Below are positions 24,353-33,535 of a DNA stretch of 38,982 bases, in pieces. The stretch spans positions 39,974-78,955 of the forward strand of contig NZ_DF967991.1 in assembly GCF_001047075.2 (NCBI RefSeq). The letters are read 5' to 3'. The stretch's first letter is position 1, and every line of letters begins with the position of its first letter. The notes under the pieces are model-generated. The model searched no databases, was not told the origin of the DNA, and saw only the letters and a program-made list of their open reading frames with translations. The translations under genes were made by a program, and so were the position numbers. This stretch comes from Fructobacillus ficulneus. Its GTDB lineage: Bacteria > Bacillota > Bacilli > Lactobacillales > Lactobacillaceae.

Positions 24353-24381
24353 ATTATAATAACATTATAAAATAATTGCAA
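24353..24381 (-). promoter_or_regulatory. Promoter of the leader peptide and ICL-fold operon
   Basis: On the minus strand TTGCAA (24376-24381), 17 bases and TATAAT (24353-24358). Transcription would begin about 25 bases before the leader peptide ATG. Confidence 0.8.
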
Positions 24382-24410
24382 GTATTTTTTTATTCTAATT
24401 TTAAAGCCAT

Positions 24411-24438
24411 AAAAACCCACTCAAGTTTATGAATGGGT
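24411..24438 (-). terminator. Terminator of a lost or non-coding minus-strand transcript
   Basis: On the minus strand ACCCATTCA and TGAGTGGGT pair over nine bases (one wobble), then TTTTTA. No intact gene lies between it and the separate terminator of mleA, so it either ends a decayed gene or a short RNA. Confidence 0.6.
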
Positions 24439-24482
24439 TCTTAAATAAAATATTGAATATTAAGAAAGCAGCGACAAGCATT

Positions 24483-24623
24483 TTAAGTTAGCTCAGAATT
24501 AAGTAAACCAGGCTTTATCAAAAGGAATAAAGATGCGCCCAACGCGAGAAACTGACGGTTTTGGTCCTCACGGTACAAATCGTTAATTTGTCCAAAGTCG
24601 AAAGTTTCGCCTTCTGATAGTTG
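24483..24623 (-). pseudogene. Possible decayed coding remnant
   Basis: A 46-codon minus-strand open stretch without a start codon reads protein-like sequence (SEGETFDFGQINDLYRED and later LGASLFLLIKPGLL), bounded upstream by TAG. A neighbouring frame over the same end reads GRIFIPFDKAWFT. Together with the orphan terminator 45 bases further on, this suggests the tail of a broken gene. I do not recognise the family, and a chance open frame is possible. Confidence 0.25.
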
Positions 24624-24698
24624 CTAAAAATTAATTTTCAATCATTTGCGGTTGACTGGTCTTTAATTTTTAGCCGATTGAATTCACTTTTTCCATAT

Positions 24699-24719
24699 AA
24701 AAAAGGGCTTCCGCCCTCT
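24699..24719 (-). terminator. Terminator of mleA
   Basis: AGGGC and GCCCT form a GC-rich stem around a four-base loop, followed on the minus strand by six T. It lies about 70 bases after the mleA stop codon. Confidence 0.85.
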
Positions 24720-24787
24720 TCTAATTGTTGCTTTGCTTTGTTGTGTGTTGTTTGATATGTGTTACTTGTTAATACTTAAAACTAATT

Positions 24788-26413
24788 TTAGTACTTTGGT
24801 TCCCACTTCAAGTCGGCGATGGCCTTCTTCACGTCGGCGATCTCTTCCTTCGTGATACCTTGGTCAACAGCTGATTGAGCAGTTGCGATAGCAACTGTTT
24901 CAGAGAAGACAGTCAATTGTGAAACTGGAGGCAAAACAGCTGCTCCTGGCTTCGTTGCATCAACAATACCACCCAATGAGTGAGCAGCAGCTGAAATCAT
25001 TTCATCATTCAAAACAGTTGCAGTAGAAGCAATTGTTCCAAGACCAAGACCTGGGTAAACCAAGGCGTTGTTAGCTTGACCGATTTCATAAGTTACACCC
25101 TTGTATTCGATAGGGTCAACTGGGATACCAGTAGCGATCAAAGCCTTACCATCAGTCCATTCAAGCAAGTCTTCAGCCTTTGCTTCAGCCAACTTAGTTG
25201 GGTTTGACAATGGGAAGATTGCTGGACGTTCTGTATGAGCGGCCATTTCTTGAACGATTTCCTTAGTGAAGGCACCAGGTTGTGTTGAAGTTCCAACCAA
25301 AACAGTTGGGTGGATAGTCTTCACAACGGCTTCCAAAGTAGTCAATTCGTCAGCGTTAGCAAATTCTGAACGTGAACGGGCGAATGGCTTTTGTTCAGGA
25401 GTCAAGTCAGTCATGTCATCGAAGAGCAAACCTTGCTTGTCTACCATGTAGATGTGCTTGCGTGCTTCTTCTTCTGACAAACCTTCTTGCAACATTTCTT
25501 CGAACATCCGGTTAGCAATTCCAGCACCGGCTGAACCTGCACCGAATGACAAGTATGTTTGGTCTGACAACTTTTCACCAGTAATTGTCATGGCACCCAA
25601 AGCGGCTGCCAAAGTGATGATACCAGTTCCTTGAATGTCATCGTTAAATGTTGTGATCTTGTCCTTGTACTTGTCCAAGATAACAGCGGCGTTTGAACGA
25701 CCGAAGTCTTCCCAGTGCAAGTACAACTTAGGGAACAAGTTTTCAGCAGCTGAAACAAAGCTGTCAACGAATTCAGTATACTTGTCACCACGAACACGTT
25801 CGTGACGGTTACCCAAGTACATTGGGTTGTCCAACAATGATTGGTTGTTTGTTCCGTTATCCAAGACAACAGGCAAAACGTTTTCAGGGTTAACACCAGC
25901 AGCTGCTGTATAAACCATCAACTTACCAACGGCGATATCAACACCGTTAGTACCCCAATCACCAATACCCAAGATTCCTTCGGCATCAGTAACAACAATC
26001 AACTTGATGTCACGGCCGTTGGCACCAGCCTTCAAAGCTGATTCCATTACGTCTGGTTCGTCGATTGACAAGTAAACAGCGTTTTGTGGGTCCACGAATA
26101 ATTCTGAATAGTTTTCAATCGTGTCAGCAATAACTGGATCATAAACGATTGGCATAAATTCAACCACGTGTTGTCCAAATAAGTAGTAGAACAAAGTGTG
26201 GTTCGTGTTGAAGATTTCCATCAAGAACAAACGCTTTTCTAAGTCAGATGGCTTAGACAAGTATTGTTGGTATGTCTGTTCTGATTGTTCTTCCAAAGTT
26301 TGCACACGGGCTGGCAAAAGACCGGCGATACCGAGGGCCTTTCGTTCTTCCATTGTGAAACCAGTTCCCTTGTTCAAGAAGGGATTGTTCAAAATCTCAA
26401 TTGGTGATGTCAT
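24788..26413 (-). CDS. mleA: Malolactic enzyme
   Basis: This enzyme decarboxylates L-malate directly to L-lactate and CO2 with NAD and Mn as cofactors, giving deacidification and proton-motive force. From ATG 26413 the protein is 541 residues, the length typical of malolactic enzymes, and the N-terminus ([20 protein letters not shown]) matches them closely. The sequence also shows the malic-enzyme-family motifs NDDIQGTG and the dinucleotide-binding [13 protein letters not shown]. An upstream start 17 codons earlier is rejected, since AAGGAG precedes ATG 26413. mleR is divergent. No malate permease gene (mleP) follows, unlike in Oenococcus. Confidence 0.96.
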   Translation of the reverse strand: MTSPIEILNNPFLNKGTGFTMEERKALGIAGLLPARVQTLEEQSEQTYQQYLSKPSDLEKRLFLMEIFNTNHTLFYYLFGQHVVEFMPIVYDPVIADTIENYSELFVDPQNAVYLSIDEPDVMESALKAGANGRDIKLIVVTDAEGILGIGDWGTNGVDIAVGKLMVYTAAAGVNPENVLPVVLDNGTNNQSLLDNPMYLGNRHERVRGDKYTEFVDSFVSAAENLFPKLYLHWEDFGRSNAAVILDKYKDKITTFNDDIQGTGIITLAAALGAMTITGEKLSDQTYLSFGAGSAGAGIANRMFEEMLQEGLSEEEARKHIYMVDKQGLLFDDMTDLTPEQKPFARSRSEFANADELTTLEAVVKTIHPTVLVGTSTQPGAFTKEIVQEMAAHTERPAIFPLSNPTKLAEAKAEDLLEWTDGKALIATGIPVDPIEYKGVTYEIGQANNALVYPGLGLGTIASTATVLNDEMISAAAHSLGGIVDATKPGAAVLPPVSQLTVFSETVAIATAQSAVDQGITKEEIADVKKAIADLKWEPKY

Positions 26414-26464
26414 GAGATAGACTCCTTTATCTTCTGTTTCTAATCCGAGGCGGTCCCGAATCAC

Positions 26465-26505
26465 TTAACACTAGTATTCTATAACTTTGTCAAAATTATA
26501 GTCAA
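26465..26505 (-). promoter_or_regulatory. mleA promoter with LysR-type operator
   Basis: CTATAA (26479-26484) and TTATAG (26496-26501) form a perfect dyad with an 11-base spacer, the T-N11-A form of LysR-type sites, in the mleA/mleR gap. Two minus-strand promoters overlap it: TTGACT-N16-TATAGA (26478-26505) or TTGACA-N17-TGTTAA (26465-26493). The site is the probable MleR target. Confidence 0.6.
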
Positions 26506-26552
26506 ACATTGGGCATACTAACACTTTTCCTTATAGCTTCCCTTGATTTTGT

Positions 26553-26558
26553 TATAAT
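26553..26558 (+). promoter_or_regulatory. -10 box of mleR
   Basis: TATAAT, 45 bases before the mleR start; the -35 region (CTTATA at 17 bases) is weak. Confidence 0.5.
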
Positions 26559-26602
26559 AGTAGTGGTTAGAATTTAATTTTTCGGATTAATGGAGACGAC
26601 AT

Positions 26603-27520
26603 TTGCGGATAACAGACTTACAATACTACTTAGCTCTGGCCAACTATCGTAATTTTTCTCAAGTTTCGGATAAATTCGGGGTTTCCCAGCCAACTATCTC
26701 TCTAGCAATGAAGCGTTTGGAAAAAGAAGTTGGTGCCAAATTAATCATTCGGCAACCAGCTCATAAAAACGTCGGTTTAACCCATTCTGGAGAAGTGTTG
26801 CACCAGCACGCCTCACTGATTGTGGAACAGTACGAGCTGGCATTGACTGAAATCAAACGCAATAGCGAACAGTCATTACTAATTGGACTGCCACCCATTA
26901 TTCAAATTTCTTATTTTCCAGCCATTGCAAACGTTCTTTCTGATGAATCATTGGCCCATTTAAAAACGGTTGAAGTCGGTGCACAAGAGGCAATCGACCA
27001 GCTCAAAAATGGTGAAATCGATGCATCCTTTGTCGGTTATCTCGACGATATTGATCAAAGTGAATTCAACTTAATTCCCTTTGATGAGCAGCCTTTCGCT
27101 ATCTTGGCCGCTGACGACTACCCCCTGGCTCAAAAGGGGTCAGTATCGTTTAATGAATTAAAAGATGAAAAGTTTATTCTATTAAAGGGTAACTTTGTCC
27201 ATAATTATGCTTTTGACCTGCTTGCACGCTCCGCCCACGTCCAGGCCAATGTTTTATTTAATTCCTCTGAGCCCTATGGAATTTTAAGCTTAATTCGACA
27301 AAACCGCGGAATCGGTTTTATGGCTGCTCATCCAGCATTAACCTTTCCAGGTGTGACGGCTATTCCAATCACAGATAAGAACCAACCCATTTTCAAGGTC
27401 GGCTTCGCCTACCGTAAAGATTTAGTCTTAACTCCAGACCAACAAAAAATCTTTGACGAACTATTGGCTGCTAGCCAAATGGGCCGACCTGATCATTTAA
27501 TTCCACCCATGGAAGGCTAA
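26603..27520 (+). CDS. mleR: LysR-type regulator of malolactic fermentation
   Basis: This 305-residue protein has the N-terminal LysR winged HTH (LQYYLALANYRNFSQVSDKF, then VSQPTISLAMKRLEKEVGAKL) and a C-terminal periplasmic-binding-like effector domain. Its position divergent to mleA matches MleR of Lactococcus and Oenococcus, the malate-responsive activator. The start codon is TTG at 26603, seven bases after GGAG; the alternative internal starts would cut the HTH. The metal-type binding protein gene follows after two bases, so the two form an operon. Confidence 0.88.
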   Translation: MRITDLQYYLALANYRNFSQVSDKFGVSQPTISLAMKRLEKEVGAKLIIRQPAHKNVGLTHSGEVLHQHASLIVEQYELALTEIKRNSEQSLLIGLPPIIQISYFPAIANVLSDESLAHLKTVEVGAQEAIDQLKNGEIDASFVGYLDDIDQSEFNLIPFDEQPFAILAADDYPLAQKGSVSFNELKDEKFILLKGNFVHNYAFDLLARSAHVQANVLFNSSEPYGILSLIRQNRGIGFMAAHPALTFPGVTAIPITDKNQPIFKVGFAYRKDLVLTPDQQKIFDELLAASQMGRPDHLIPPMEG

Positions 27521-27522
27521 TC

Positions 27523-28434
27523 ATGCAAAAAAAGAAAACCACTACTGTTGTCGGTGTCCTTGTTCTAATTCTAATTACTATTTTTGCCCTTGTTCTTTGG
27601 CAAGGGTCTGGAAAAAAGTCTGACAAGAAATCGAACCAGCTGACAATTGTCACTTCAACCAATGTTTACGCTGAATTAGCCAAAACCGTGGCTGGTTCTC
27701 ATGCCGATGTTTCGGCCGTAATTACTAAGCAATCCGTCTCACCAGAAGACTATGAACCAACCAACTCTGTTGCTAAGAAAATTTCCAAGGCTGATATTGT
27801 TTTTGGTAATGGTCTCGGCTATGATGCTTGGTTAAAAAAATTAGCAAAGACATCTAATACAACTCAAGTTCTTTACACGGGGGACGATATTCTCCACGCC
27901 AAGGCCGGATCAAATCCCCACCTTTGGAACAATCCCGACAATATGATTCAAGCCGCCCAAGGGTTAGCGGACGTCTTAAGTCAAAAGGATCCAAAGCACA
28001 AGGCCGATTACCAGGCTAATGCCAAAGCCTACGCTGCAAAACTCAAGCCAGTTACTGAAAAGATTGCCACCTTAAAGGCTGCGGTTGCTGGTAAAGAAGT
28101 CATGGAAACTGAACCTGTATACGAGTATATGCTCGAGGCCCTTGGTGCCAACATCGTTGGCGGTGACTTTGCTGAGTCTATCGAAGAAGGCAACGATCCA
28201 TCACCAGCGGTTTTGACAGACATTCAAAGCAAAATCAAAAACCACGAACTTGCTTTCTTAGTTTATAACACCCAAACCACTGGCGGAACGGTTGATAAAA
28301 TCGTGAAGCTCGCCAAGGATAACAACATCCCAATCGTTAAGGTCACAGAAACTTCACCAGAAAACGTTTCTTACGTTAATTGGAAGCTAAGTGAGCTGAA
28401 CCAAATTCAAAAAATTGTTGATAAGAATAAATAA
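27523..28434 (+). CDS. Metal-type ABC transporter solute-binding protein (ZnuA/TroA fold), membrane-anchored
   Basis: This 303-residue protein of the cluster A-I family has one N-terminal membrane helix (about 9-26) and no lipobox Cys, so it should be anchored by an uncleaved helix or cleaved signal. The fold landmarks EDYEPTNSVAKKISKADIVFGNG and NPHLWNNPDN are present. The first metal ligand, usually His in DPHxYEP, is Glu75 here; His133 is kept; and METEPVYEYMLEALG replaces the usual third-ligand region. These changes match a Lactobacillales subgroup whose metal I cannot state. No ABC permease or ATPase of this type is nearby. It is two bases downstream of mleR, with GGAAGG overlapping its end. 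Confidence 0.8.
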   Translation: MQKKKTTTVVGVLVLILITIFALVLWQGSGKKSDKKSNQLTIVTSTNVYAELAKTVAGSHADVSAVITKQSVSPEDYEPTNSVAKKISKADIVFGNGLGYDAWLKKLAKTSNTTQVLYTGDDILHAKAGSNPHLWNNPDNMIQAAQGLADVLSQKDPKHKADYQANAKAYAAKLKPVTEKIATLKAAVAGKEVMETEPVYEYMLEALGANIVGGDFAESIEEGNDPSPAVLTDIQSKIKNHELAFLVYNTQTTGGTVDKIVKLAKDNNIPIVKVTETSPENVSYVNWKLSELNQIQKIVDKNK

Positions 28435-28465
28435 CAAAGTTACTAACTAGCAATTGCTCTGATGG

Positions 28466-28495
28466 AACCCGCTAACTGAAAAGTTAGCGGGTTTT
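28466..28495 (+). terminator. Terminator of mleR and the binding protein gene
   Basis: AACCCGCTAACT and AGTTAGCGGGTT pair over 12 bases with a GAAA loop, followed by T. Confidence 0.93.
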
Positions 28496-28527
28496 AATTT
28501 TTCTTTCTTTCAATAAATAAGACAAAG

Positions 28528-28562
28528 AAAAGGATTTAGAACAAACTGTTCTAAATCCTTTT
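28528..28562 (-). terminator. Terminator of the arginine operon
   Basis: AAAAGGATTTAGAACA and TGTTCTAAATCCTTTT are perfect 16-base arms around a three-base loop, with A and T runs on both sides; it ends the minus-strand argGH operon and could also stop plus-strand readthrough. Confidence 0.92.
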
Positions 28563-28592
28563 ACCTTTATATAGTAGAAAATAAATTATCAA

Positions 28593-29981
28593 TCAGAGTG
28601 AATGACCTGCCAAGATAGACTTTCCTCGATTGACTTCATTCAAAACATTGACCACGGCTGTCCCACCCAAAGAAGTCCGGCGGTTAACTGCCTGCTCTGA
28701 TTCCAATTCAGCATAAACATCATCTTCAATATGGCTATCGGCCGCCTGCAATTCGGCCAAAGACATTTCATTTAAGGTTTTACCTTCTTGGATACCCTTC
28801 AGAACCAGTTCGCCAACAACTGCATGAGCCTGCCGGAATGGCAGTCCTTTCGTTGCCAGGTAATCGGCCAACTCGGTCGCATTCGAGAAGTCATCCTTCG
28901 TTGCTGCGGCCATCCGTTCTTTATGGACGGTCATGGTCGAAACCATCCCCGTAAAGACCTTAATCGAAGCCAAAATGGTGTCCATCACGGCAAAGGTCGC
29001 GGCCTTGTCCTCTTGCATGTCCTTGTTATAGGCCAACGGTAAGCCCTTCATGACCGTCAACAAGCCCATCAAACTACCAAAGACATGCCCGGACTTACCC
29101 CGAACGAGTTCCGCGAAGTCAGCGTTTTTCTTCTGGGGCATGATTGATGACCCCGTTGAGAAATTATCTGATAATTCGATGTAGTTAAACTCGTAAGTTC
29201 CCCAAAGAATTAATTCTTCCGCCATCCGTGACAAATGAACCATCAAAATCGAAGCATTTGATAAGAACTCCAAGGCAAAGTCCCGGTCGGAGACAGCATC
29301 TAAACTATTATGGTAGATATCCGTAAAATTTAAGTCCTCGGCCACCATCTCCCGATCAATCGGAAAGGTCGTTCCCGCCAAGGCCGCTGCTCCCAGGGGC
29401 AACTTATCCGTGTGCTTTTCATTGAATTCAAAGCGTTCAAAGTCCCGTTGGAACATTTCAAAGTAAGCTAACAAGTAGTGCCCATAACTAATGGGTTGGG
29501 CATGTTGCATATGGGTGTAACCCGGCATAATTGTGCCCGCATGCTCTTCAGCCAAGGATAACAAGGTTGCTTGTAGTTCCGTAATCGCTTCCTTGACTGC
29601 TGGTAAGCGGTGCTTAACCCACAAATGAAAGTCAGTGGCAACTTGGTCATTCCGTGACCGACCAGTATGCAATTTACCAGCAACTGGTCCTATTTTCTTC
29701 GTTAGCAAGGCTTCCATATTCAAATGAATATCTTCGTTGGCCACCGAAAATTCAATTTTTCCGGCCGCTAGGTCTTCTTCCAAGCTATGCAGTCCAGTAG
29801 TAATTTCGTCGGCGTCTGCCTGACTGATAATACCCTGGTGGCCCAACATCTTAACGTGGGCCAAAGACCCCTCGAGGTCCTCGGCAGCTAAGTGATAATC
29901 AAAGCCGATTGAGGCACCAAATTCATCAACCCATTCTGCTGCTTTGCCGGTGAACCGGCCACCCCATAATTTATCGGACAT
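28593..29981 (-). CDS. argH: Argininosuccinate lyase
   Basis: ArgH splits argininosuccinate into arginine and fumarate, the last step of arginine synthesis from citrulline. The 462-residue protein starts [21 protein letters not shown] and has the fumarase/aspartase superfamily signature [15 protein letters not shown] with the catalytic serine loop. AAGGGAGAAGC precedes the ATG. It is 24 bases downstream of argG and is the last gene of the T-box operon. Confidence 0.97.
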   Translation of the reverse strand: MSDKLWGGRFTGKAAEWVDEFGASIGFDYHLAAEDLEGSLAHVKMLGHQGIISQADADEITTGLHSLEEDLAAGKIEFSVANEDIHLNMEALLTKKIGPVAGKLHTGRSRNDQVATDFHLWVKHRLPAVKEAITELQATLLSLAEEHAGTIMPGYTHMQHAQPISYGHYLLAYFEMFQRDFERFEFNEKHTDKLPLGAAALAGTTFPIDREMVAEDLNFTDIYHNSLDAVSDRDFALEFLSNASILMVHLSRMAEELILWGTYEFNYIELSDNFSTGSSIMPQKKNADFAELVRGKSGHVFGSLMGLLTVMKGLPLAYNKDMQEDKAATFAVMDTILASIKVFTGMVSTMTVHKERMAAATKDDFSNATELADYLATKGLPFRQAHAVVGELVLKGIQEGKTLNEMSLAELQAADSHIEDDVYAELESEQAVNRRTSLGGTAVVNVLNEVNRGKSILAGHSL

Positions 29982-30005
29982 TTGCTTCTCCCTTAGTTGG
30001 TCTGC

Positions 30006-31268
30006 TTAGTTAGTTTGCTTAACTTGCTCGTTGTTAATTTTTTCTACTGTTTGGTCCTTCGTTGGTTGTGAATGAACGTGGTTGACTTGTTCAAAGACCA
30101 TGCTTGGCAATGACCACAACTTGATGAACCCACCAGCTGCAACTTGATCGAAACTATCGGCTGCTGTATATGTGGCTAAGTTCTTGTTATAGAGGGAGTT
30201 TTCCTCAGACTTCCGAGCCACGGCGATGGCTTGCCCCTTGAAGAGCTTCATCTTAACCGTACCGTTGACCACTTCTTGGGTCTTATCCATAAAGGCTTGC
30301 AAGGCATCGAACAATGGACTTATCCACATGGCATTGTAAATCAAATCAGTCACTTGTTGTTCCAATAATGGCTTGTAGTGGGCAACATCACGTTCCAAAG
30401 TTAAGTCTTCCAAGTCCTTATGGGCAGCCATAATAACAGCTGCTGCTGGCGCTTCATAAACTTCACGAGACTTAATCCCAACTAAACGGTTTTCAATTTT
30501 ATCAATTCGACCAATGCCGTTGGCCCCAGCAATTTCATTCAACTTCACAATCAATTGAGCCAAGGTCATAACTTCCCCATCCAAAGCGACGGGCAAACCG
30601 TTTTCAAAGGTCAATTCCAAGTAAGTTGCTTCGTTCGGAGCTGCTTCTGGGGCAACCGTCATTCCCCAAGCATCGTCAGGCGCCATGTTCCATGGGTCTT
30701 CCAAAATTCCAGCTTCGTTAGCACGCCCCCAAAGGTTGGCATCGATGGAATATGGTGATTGCTTACCAATTGGGACAGGAACATTGTGGTCCTTAGCGTA
30801 GTCGATTTCCTCTTCCCGAGACCAGTGGAAGTCACGGATTGGGGCTTCGATGGCCAATTCTGGGTCCAAGGCATGGATGGCCGCCTCGAATCGAACTTGG
30901 TCATTTCCCTTCCCAGTTGAACCGTGAGCGATGGCCTTAGCACCATTTTCATGGGCGATTTCGACTAATTTTTTGATAATTAATGGACGAGATAGGGCTG
31001 AAACCAAAGGGTAGGCTCCTTCGTACAAGGCATTGGCCTTAATTACTGGAGCGACATACTCGTTGGCAAATTCTTCCTTACCATCAACAACAATCGATTG
31101 AACGGCCCCGACTTGGAGACCCTTCTTTTGGATTTCGACCAAATCCTTGCCACCTTGGCCAACATCCAAGACAACGGCAATGACTTCATAACCCTTGTCA
31201 ATTAACCAAGGAATCGCTACTGATGTGTCTAAACCACCTGAATATGCTAATACAATTTTCTCTGTCAT
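30006..31268 (-). CDS. argG: Argininosuccinate synthase
   Basis: ArgG condenses citrulline and aspartate with ATP to argininosuccinate. The 420-residue product has the N-type ATP pyrophosphatase loop AYSGGLDTS near the start, the [13 protein letters not shown] segment and the [12 protein letters not shown] motif. ATG 31268 is used rather than one six codons earlier because GAGG lies eight bases before it. It lies 17 bases after the ABC ATPase gene and before argH. The rest of the arginine pathway is not in the window, so citrulline may be the starting point. Confidence 0.96.
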   Translation of the reverse strand: MTEKIVLAYSGGLDTSVAIPWLIDKGYEVIAVVLDVGQGGKDLVEIQKKGLQVGAVQSIVVDGKEEFANEYVAPVIKANALYEGAYPLVSALSRPLIIKKLVEIAHENGAKAIAHGSTGKGNDQVRFEAAIHALDPELAIEAPIRDFHWSREEEIDYAKDHNVPVPIGKQSPYSIDANLWGRANEAGILEDPWNMAPDDAWGMTVAPEAAPNEATYLELTFENGLPVALDGEVMTLAQLIVKLNEIAGANGIGRIDKIENRLVGIKSREVYEAPAAAVIMAAHKDLEDLTLERDVAHYKPLLEQQVTDLIYNAMWISPLFDALQAFMDKTQEVVNGTVKMKLFKGQAIAVARKSEENSLYNKNLATYTAADSFDQVAAGGFIKLWSLPSMVFEQVNHVHSQPTKDQTVEKINNEQVKQTN

Positions 31269-31285
31269 CTGCTCGTCCTCTTTCA

Positions 31286-32029
31286 TTAATCTGCTAAGAC
31301 TTTACCAATAAAGTCTTGTGTCTTGGGGTTCTGGGGGTTCGTGAATAATTCAGCTGGGGTGTTCTTTTCTTGGATAACACCGTCGGCCATAAACCAAATT
31401 TCATCTGAAACTTGCTTAGCGAAGTTCATTTCGTGGGTGACAACCACCATGGTCATCGTGCCATCGGCCAAGGTCTTCATGACCTTCAAAACTTCGCCAA
31501 CGTTTTCAGGGTCAAGGGCCGAAGTTGGTTCATCGAAGAATAGCACTTGGGGTTCCATGGCTAACGCGCGGGCAATCGCTACCCGCTGCTTCTGTCCACC
31601 AGACAAGCTGTTTGGATAGGCTTCAGCCTTATCGGCTAAACCAACACTCGTCAGATATTTCATCCCAATCTTAGTTGCCTCTTCGTCAGATAACCCTTTA
31701 ACTCGCATCGGAGCAAGCTTCAAGTTACTAATCACGGACATATTGGGAAAGAGGTTAAAGTTCTGGAAAACCATCCCAATTTTTTCACCTAGCTTGGCTA
31801 AATCTTGGTCAGATTCTTGGACTAAGTCGGTTCCGTCAAAATCAACAATCCCGCTGGTTGGGCGTTCGAGCTGGTTAATGCAACGGAGGAGGGTACTCTT
31901 CCCTGACCCAGAAGGGCCGATGATGCAGACAACTTGGCCGGCGTTAATTTCCCCATTGATATCTTTTAAGACCTCGTTCTTTTCAAAAGTCTTTTTCAAA
32001 TGTTTTACTGCAATTAATGGATTAGTCAT
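31286..32029 (-). CDS. glnQ: Amino acid ABC transporter ATPase (probably arginine)
   Basis: This 247-residue ATPase has Walker [10 protein letters not shown] (about 39-47), the signature [15 protein letters not shown], Walker [13 protein letters not shown] and the switch His in VVTHEM, typical of the polar amino acid uptake family (GlnQ/HisP). The symbol marks the family only. Its start overlaps the end of the fused binding protein-permease gene by eight bases. Placement behind an Arg T-box and before argGH points to arginine or a related amino acid as substrate. Confidence 0.93.
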   Translation of the reverse strand: MTNPLIAVKHLKKTFEKNEVLKDINGEINAGQVVCIIGPSGSGKSTLLRCINQLERPTSGIVDFDGTDLVQESDQDLAKLGEKIGMVFQNFNLFPNMSVISNLKLAPMRVKGLSDEEATKIGMKYLTSVGLADKAEAYPNSLSGGQKQRVAIARALAMEPQVLFFDEPTSALDPENVGEVLKVMKTLADGTMTMVVVTHEMNFAKQVSDEIWFMADGVIQEKNTPAELFTNPQNPKTQDFIGKVLAD

Positions 32030-33485
32030 GGTTCATCTTCCCTTCTAAGTAGTTCAAGCCCCGCGTCAAGATAAAGGTCATCAAGAAGTAAATCACCATG
32101 ACAACCACGATTGGTGCAATTCCCCGGTAAGTATCAGCCCGGACAATGTTCAATTCATAAATCAAATCACCAACACCGATAATAGAAACGATTGAACTTT
32201 CCTTAATAACAGAAATGAATTCGTTTCCTAAGGCTGGCCAAATATTCTTAAAAGCCTGAGGCAAGATCACAAAACGCATCGTGTCCTTGTGGTTCAAGCC
32301 CAAGCTCTTGGCAGCTTCTGTTTGACCCTTATCCAAGGAATTAATTCCACCACGGATAATCTCAGCAACATAAGCACCAGAGTTCAATGAAACGGCGATA
32401 ATTCCAGCTGTTAAAGCTGGGATGTTAATGACAGCTCCTAAGCCGAAGTAGACAAGCAAGACCTGGACCATCATTGGTGTTCCACGGACAATTTCGATGT
32501 AAGAAATTGCTGGCCAGCTCAAGATCTTAAACTTTGACATCTTCATCAAAGCTAAGATAACGCCTAGGATGATTCCCAAGAAGACAGAAACAAAGGCGAT
32601 TAACGTTGTGTTCAAGAATCCGTTGTAGAAGTAGTGCCAGTAACGCAGCATCGAAGTATCAACAGTATTTTCTTGCATGTACTTACCGGCCGACTTGAGA
32701 TAACCATTGACCCAATGGTGCTTAGCGATTTTGTCCAATGACTTGTTAACGGCTGCCACTAATTCCGGGTTACCCTTGGCAAAGGCAATCGCTGGACCAC
32801 TTTCGCCTTCTGCTGTTTTATAGTTGGCCTTGACAACGGCTAAATCATGATCATTTTGGGCATAAGCTTTCGCTACTGGCTCTTCTAAGCCAACGGCGGC
32901 AATTTTATTTGTCTTAAGGGCAAAAATCAAATCAGGGGTTTTTCCCATTCCAACTACTTTCGACCCCATCATTTGTTGTTGGGCTAAAGAATATTGGAGC
33001 GTTCCAGTTTGTGCCCCAATCTTTTGCCCCTCTAAATCACTAGCCGACTGATATTTTTTAGCATTTGACTTTGTAACTAAAAAGCTTTGGCCACCGTGGT
33101 AGTAAACATTTGAGAAATCAACGCTTTGCTTTCGTTCATCCGTTGGGTTGATACAACCAATGGCCATGTCGACCTTCCCGGTTTGAACGGCAACAAGAAT
33201 CGAATCAAAGTCCATATTCTTAATCACCAACTTGACACCGAGATCTTTAGCAATTTGCTTGGAAATATCAATATCAATCCCGACATCAGTCGAAACACCA
33301 TTTTTATTGACCTGCGATTCAAACGGTGGATAATCCGGCGCCGTCGCCACCGTCAAGACACCTTTATCTTTGATTTTTTGTAAACTTGTATCTGCATGGG
33401 CAACCTGTCCCATTCCCAAACCAGCTACCAAAATTACCGACATGGTTACAAATAACTGCCACCACCATTTTTTAACCTTCTGCAT
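32022..33485 (-). CDS. glnP: Fused amino acid binding protein-permease
   Basis: This 487-residue protein combines a secreted amino acid binding domain with a membrane permease, as in lactococcal GlnP. The signal peptide (about 1-31) ends near QVAHADTS; residues 35-260 are the binding domain ([27 protein letters not shown]); residues 280-485 form about five helices with the permease motif [22 protein letters not shown] 33485 follows GAGGG at seven bases; the ATG two codons earlier is too close. It is the first gene of the T-box operon, so arginine uptake is the likely role. Confidence 0.92.
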   Translation of the reverse strand: MQKVKKWWWQLFVTMSVILVAGLGMGQVAHADTSLQKIKDKGVLTVATAPDYPPFESQVNKNGVSTDVGIDIDISKQIAKDLGVKLVIKNMDFDSILVAVQTGKVDMAIGCINPTDERKQSVDFSNVYYHGGQSFLVTKSNAKKYQSASDLEGQKIGAQTGTLQYSLAQQQMMGSKVVGMGKTPDLIFALKTNKIAAVGLEEPVAKAYAQNDHDLAVVKANYKTAEGESGPAIAFAKGNPELVAAVNKSLDKIAKHHWVNGYLKSAGKYMQENTVDTSMLRYWHYFYNGFLNTTLIAFVSVFLGIILGVILALMKMSKFKILSWPAISYIEIVRGTPMMVQVLLVYFGLGAVINIPALTAGIIAVSLNSGAYVAEIIRGGINSLDKGQTEAAKSLGLNHKDTMRFVILPQAFKNIWPALGNEFISVIKESSIVSIIGVGDLIYELNIVRADTYRGIAPIVVVMVIYFLMTFILTRGLNYLEGKMNHD

Positions 33486-33535
33486 CTGCATTCCCTCATT
33501 TCCAATTTTTTTGATTAACGATTTTAAATAAAATA

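Noticed and set aside
24483-24623. Remnant of the malate permease gene mleP
   Set aside because: The open stretch shows no transporter-like sequence that I recognise, so the identity was not assigned.
28788-29042. Plus-strand open frames inside argH and argG
   Set aside because: They lie entirely within conserved genes in the antisense direction and have no start signals.
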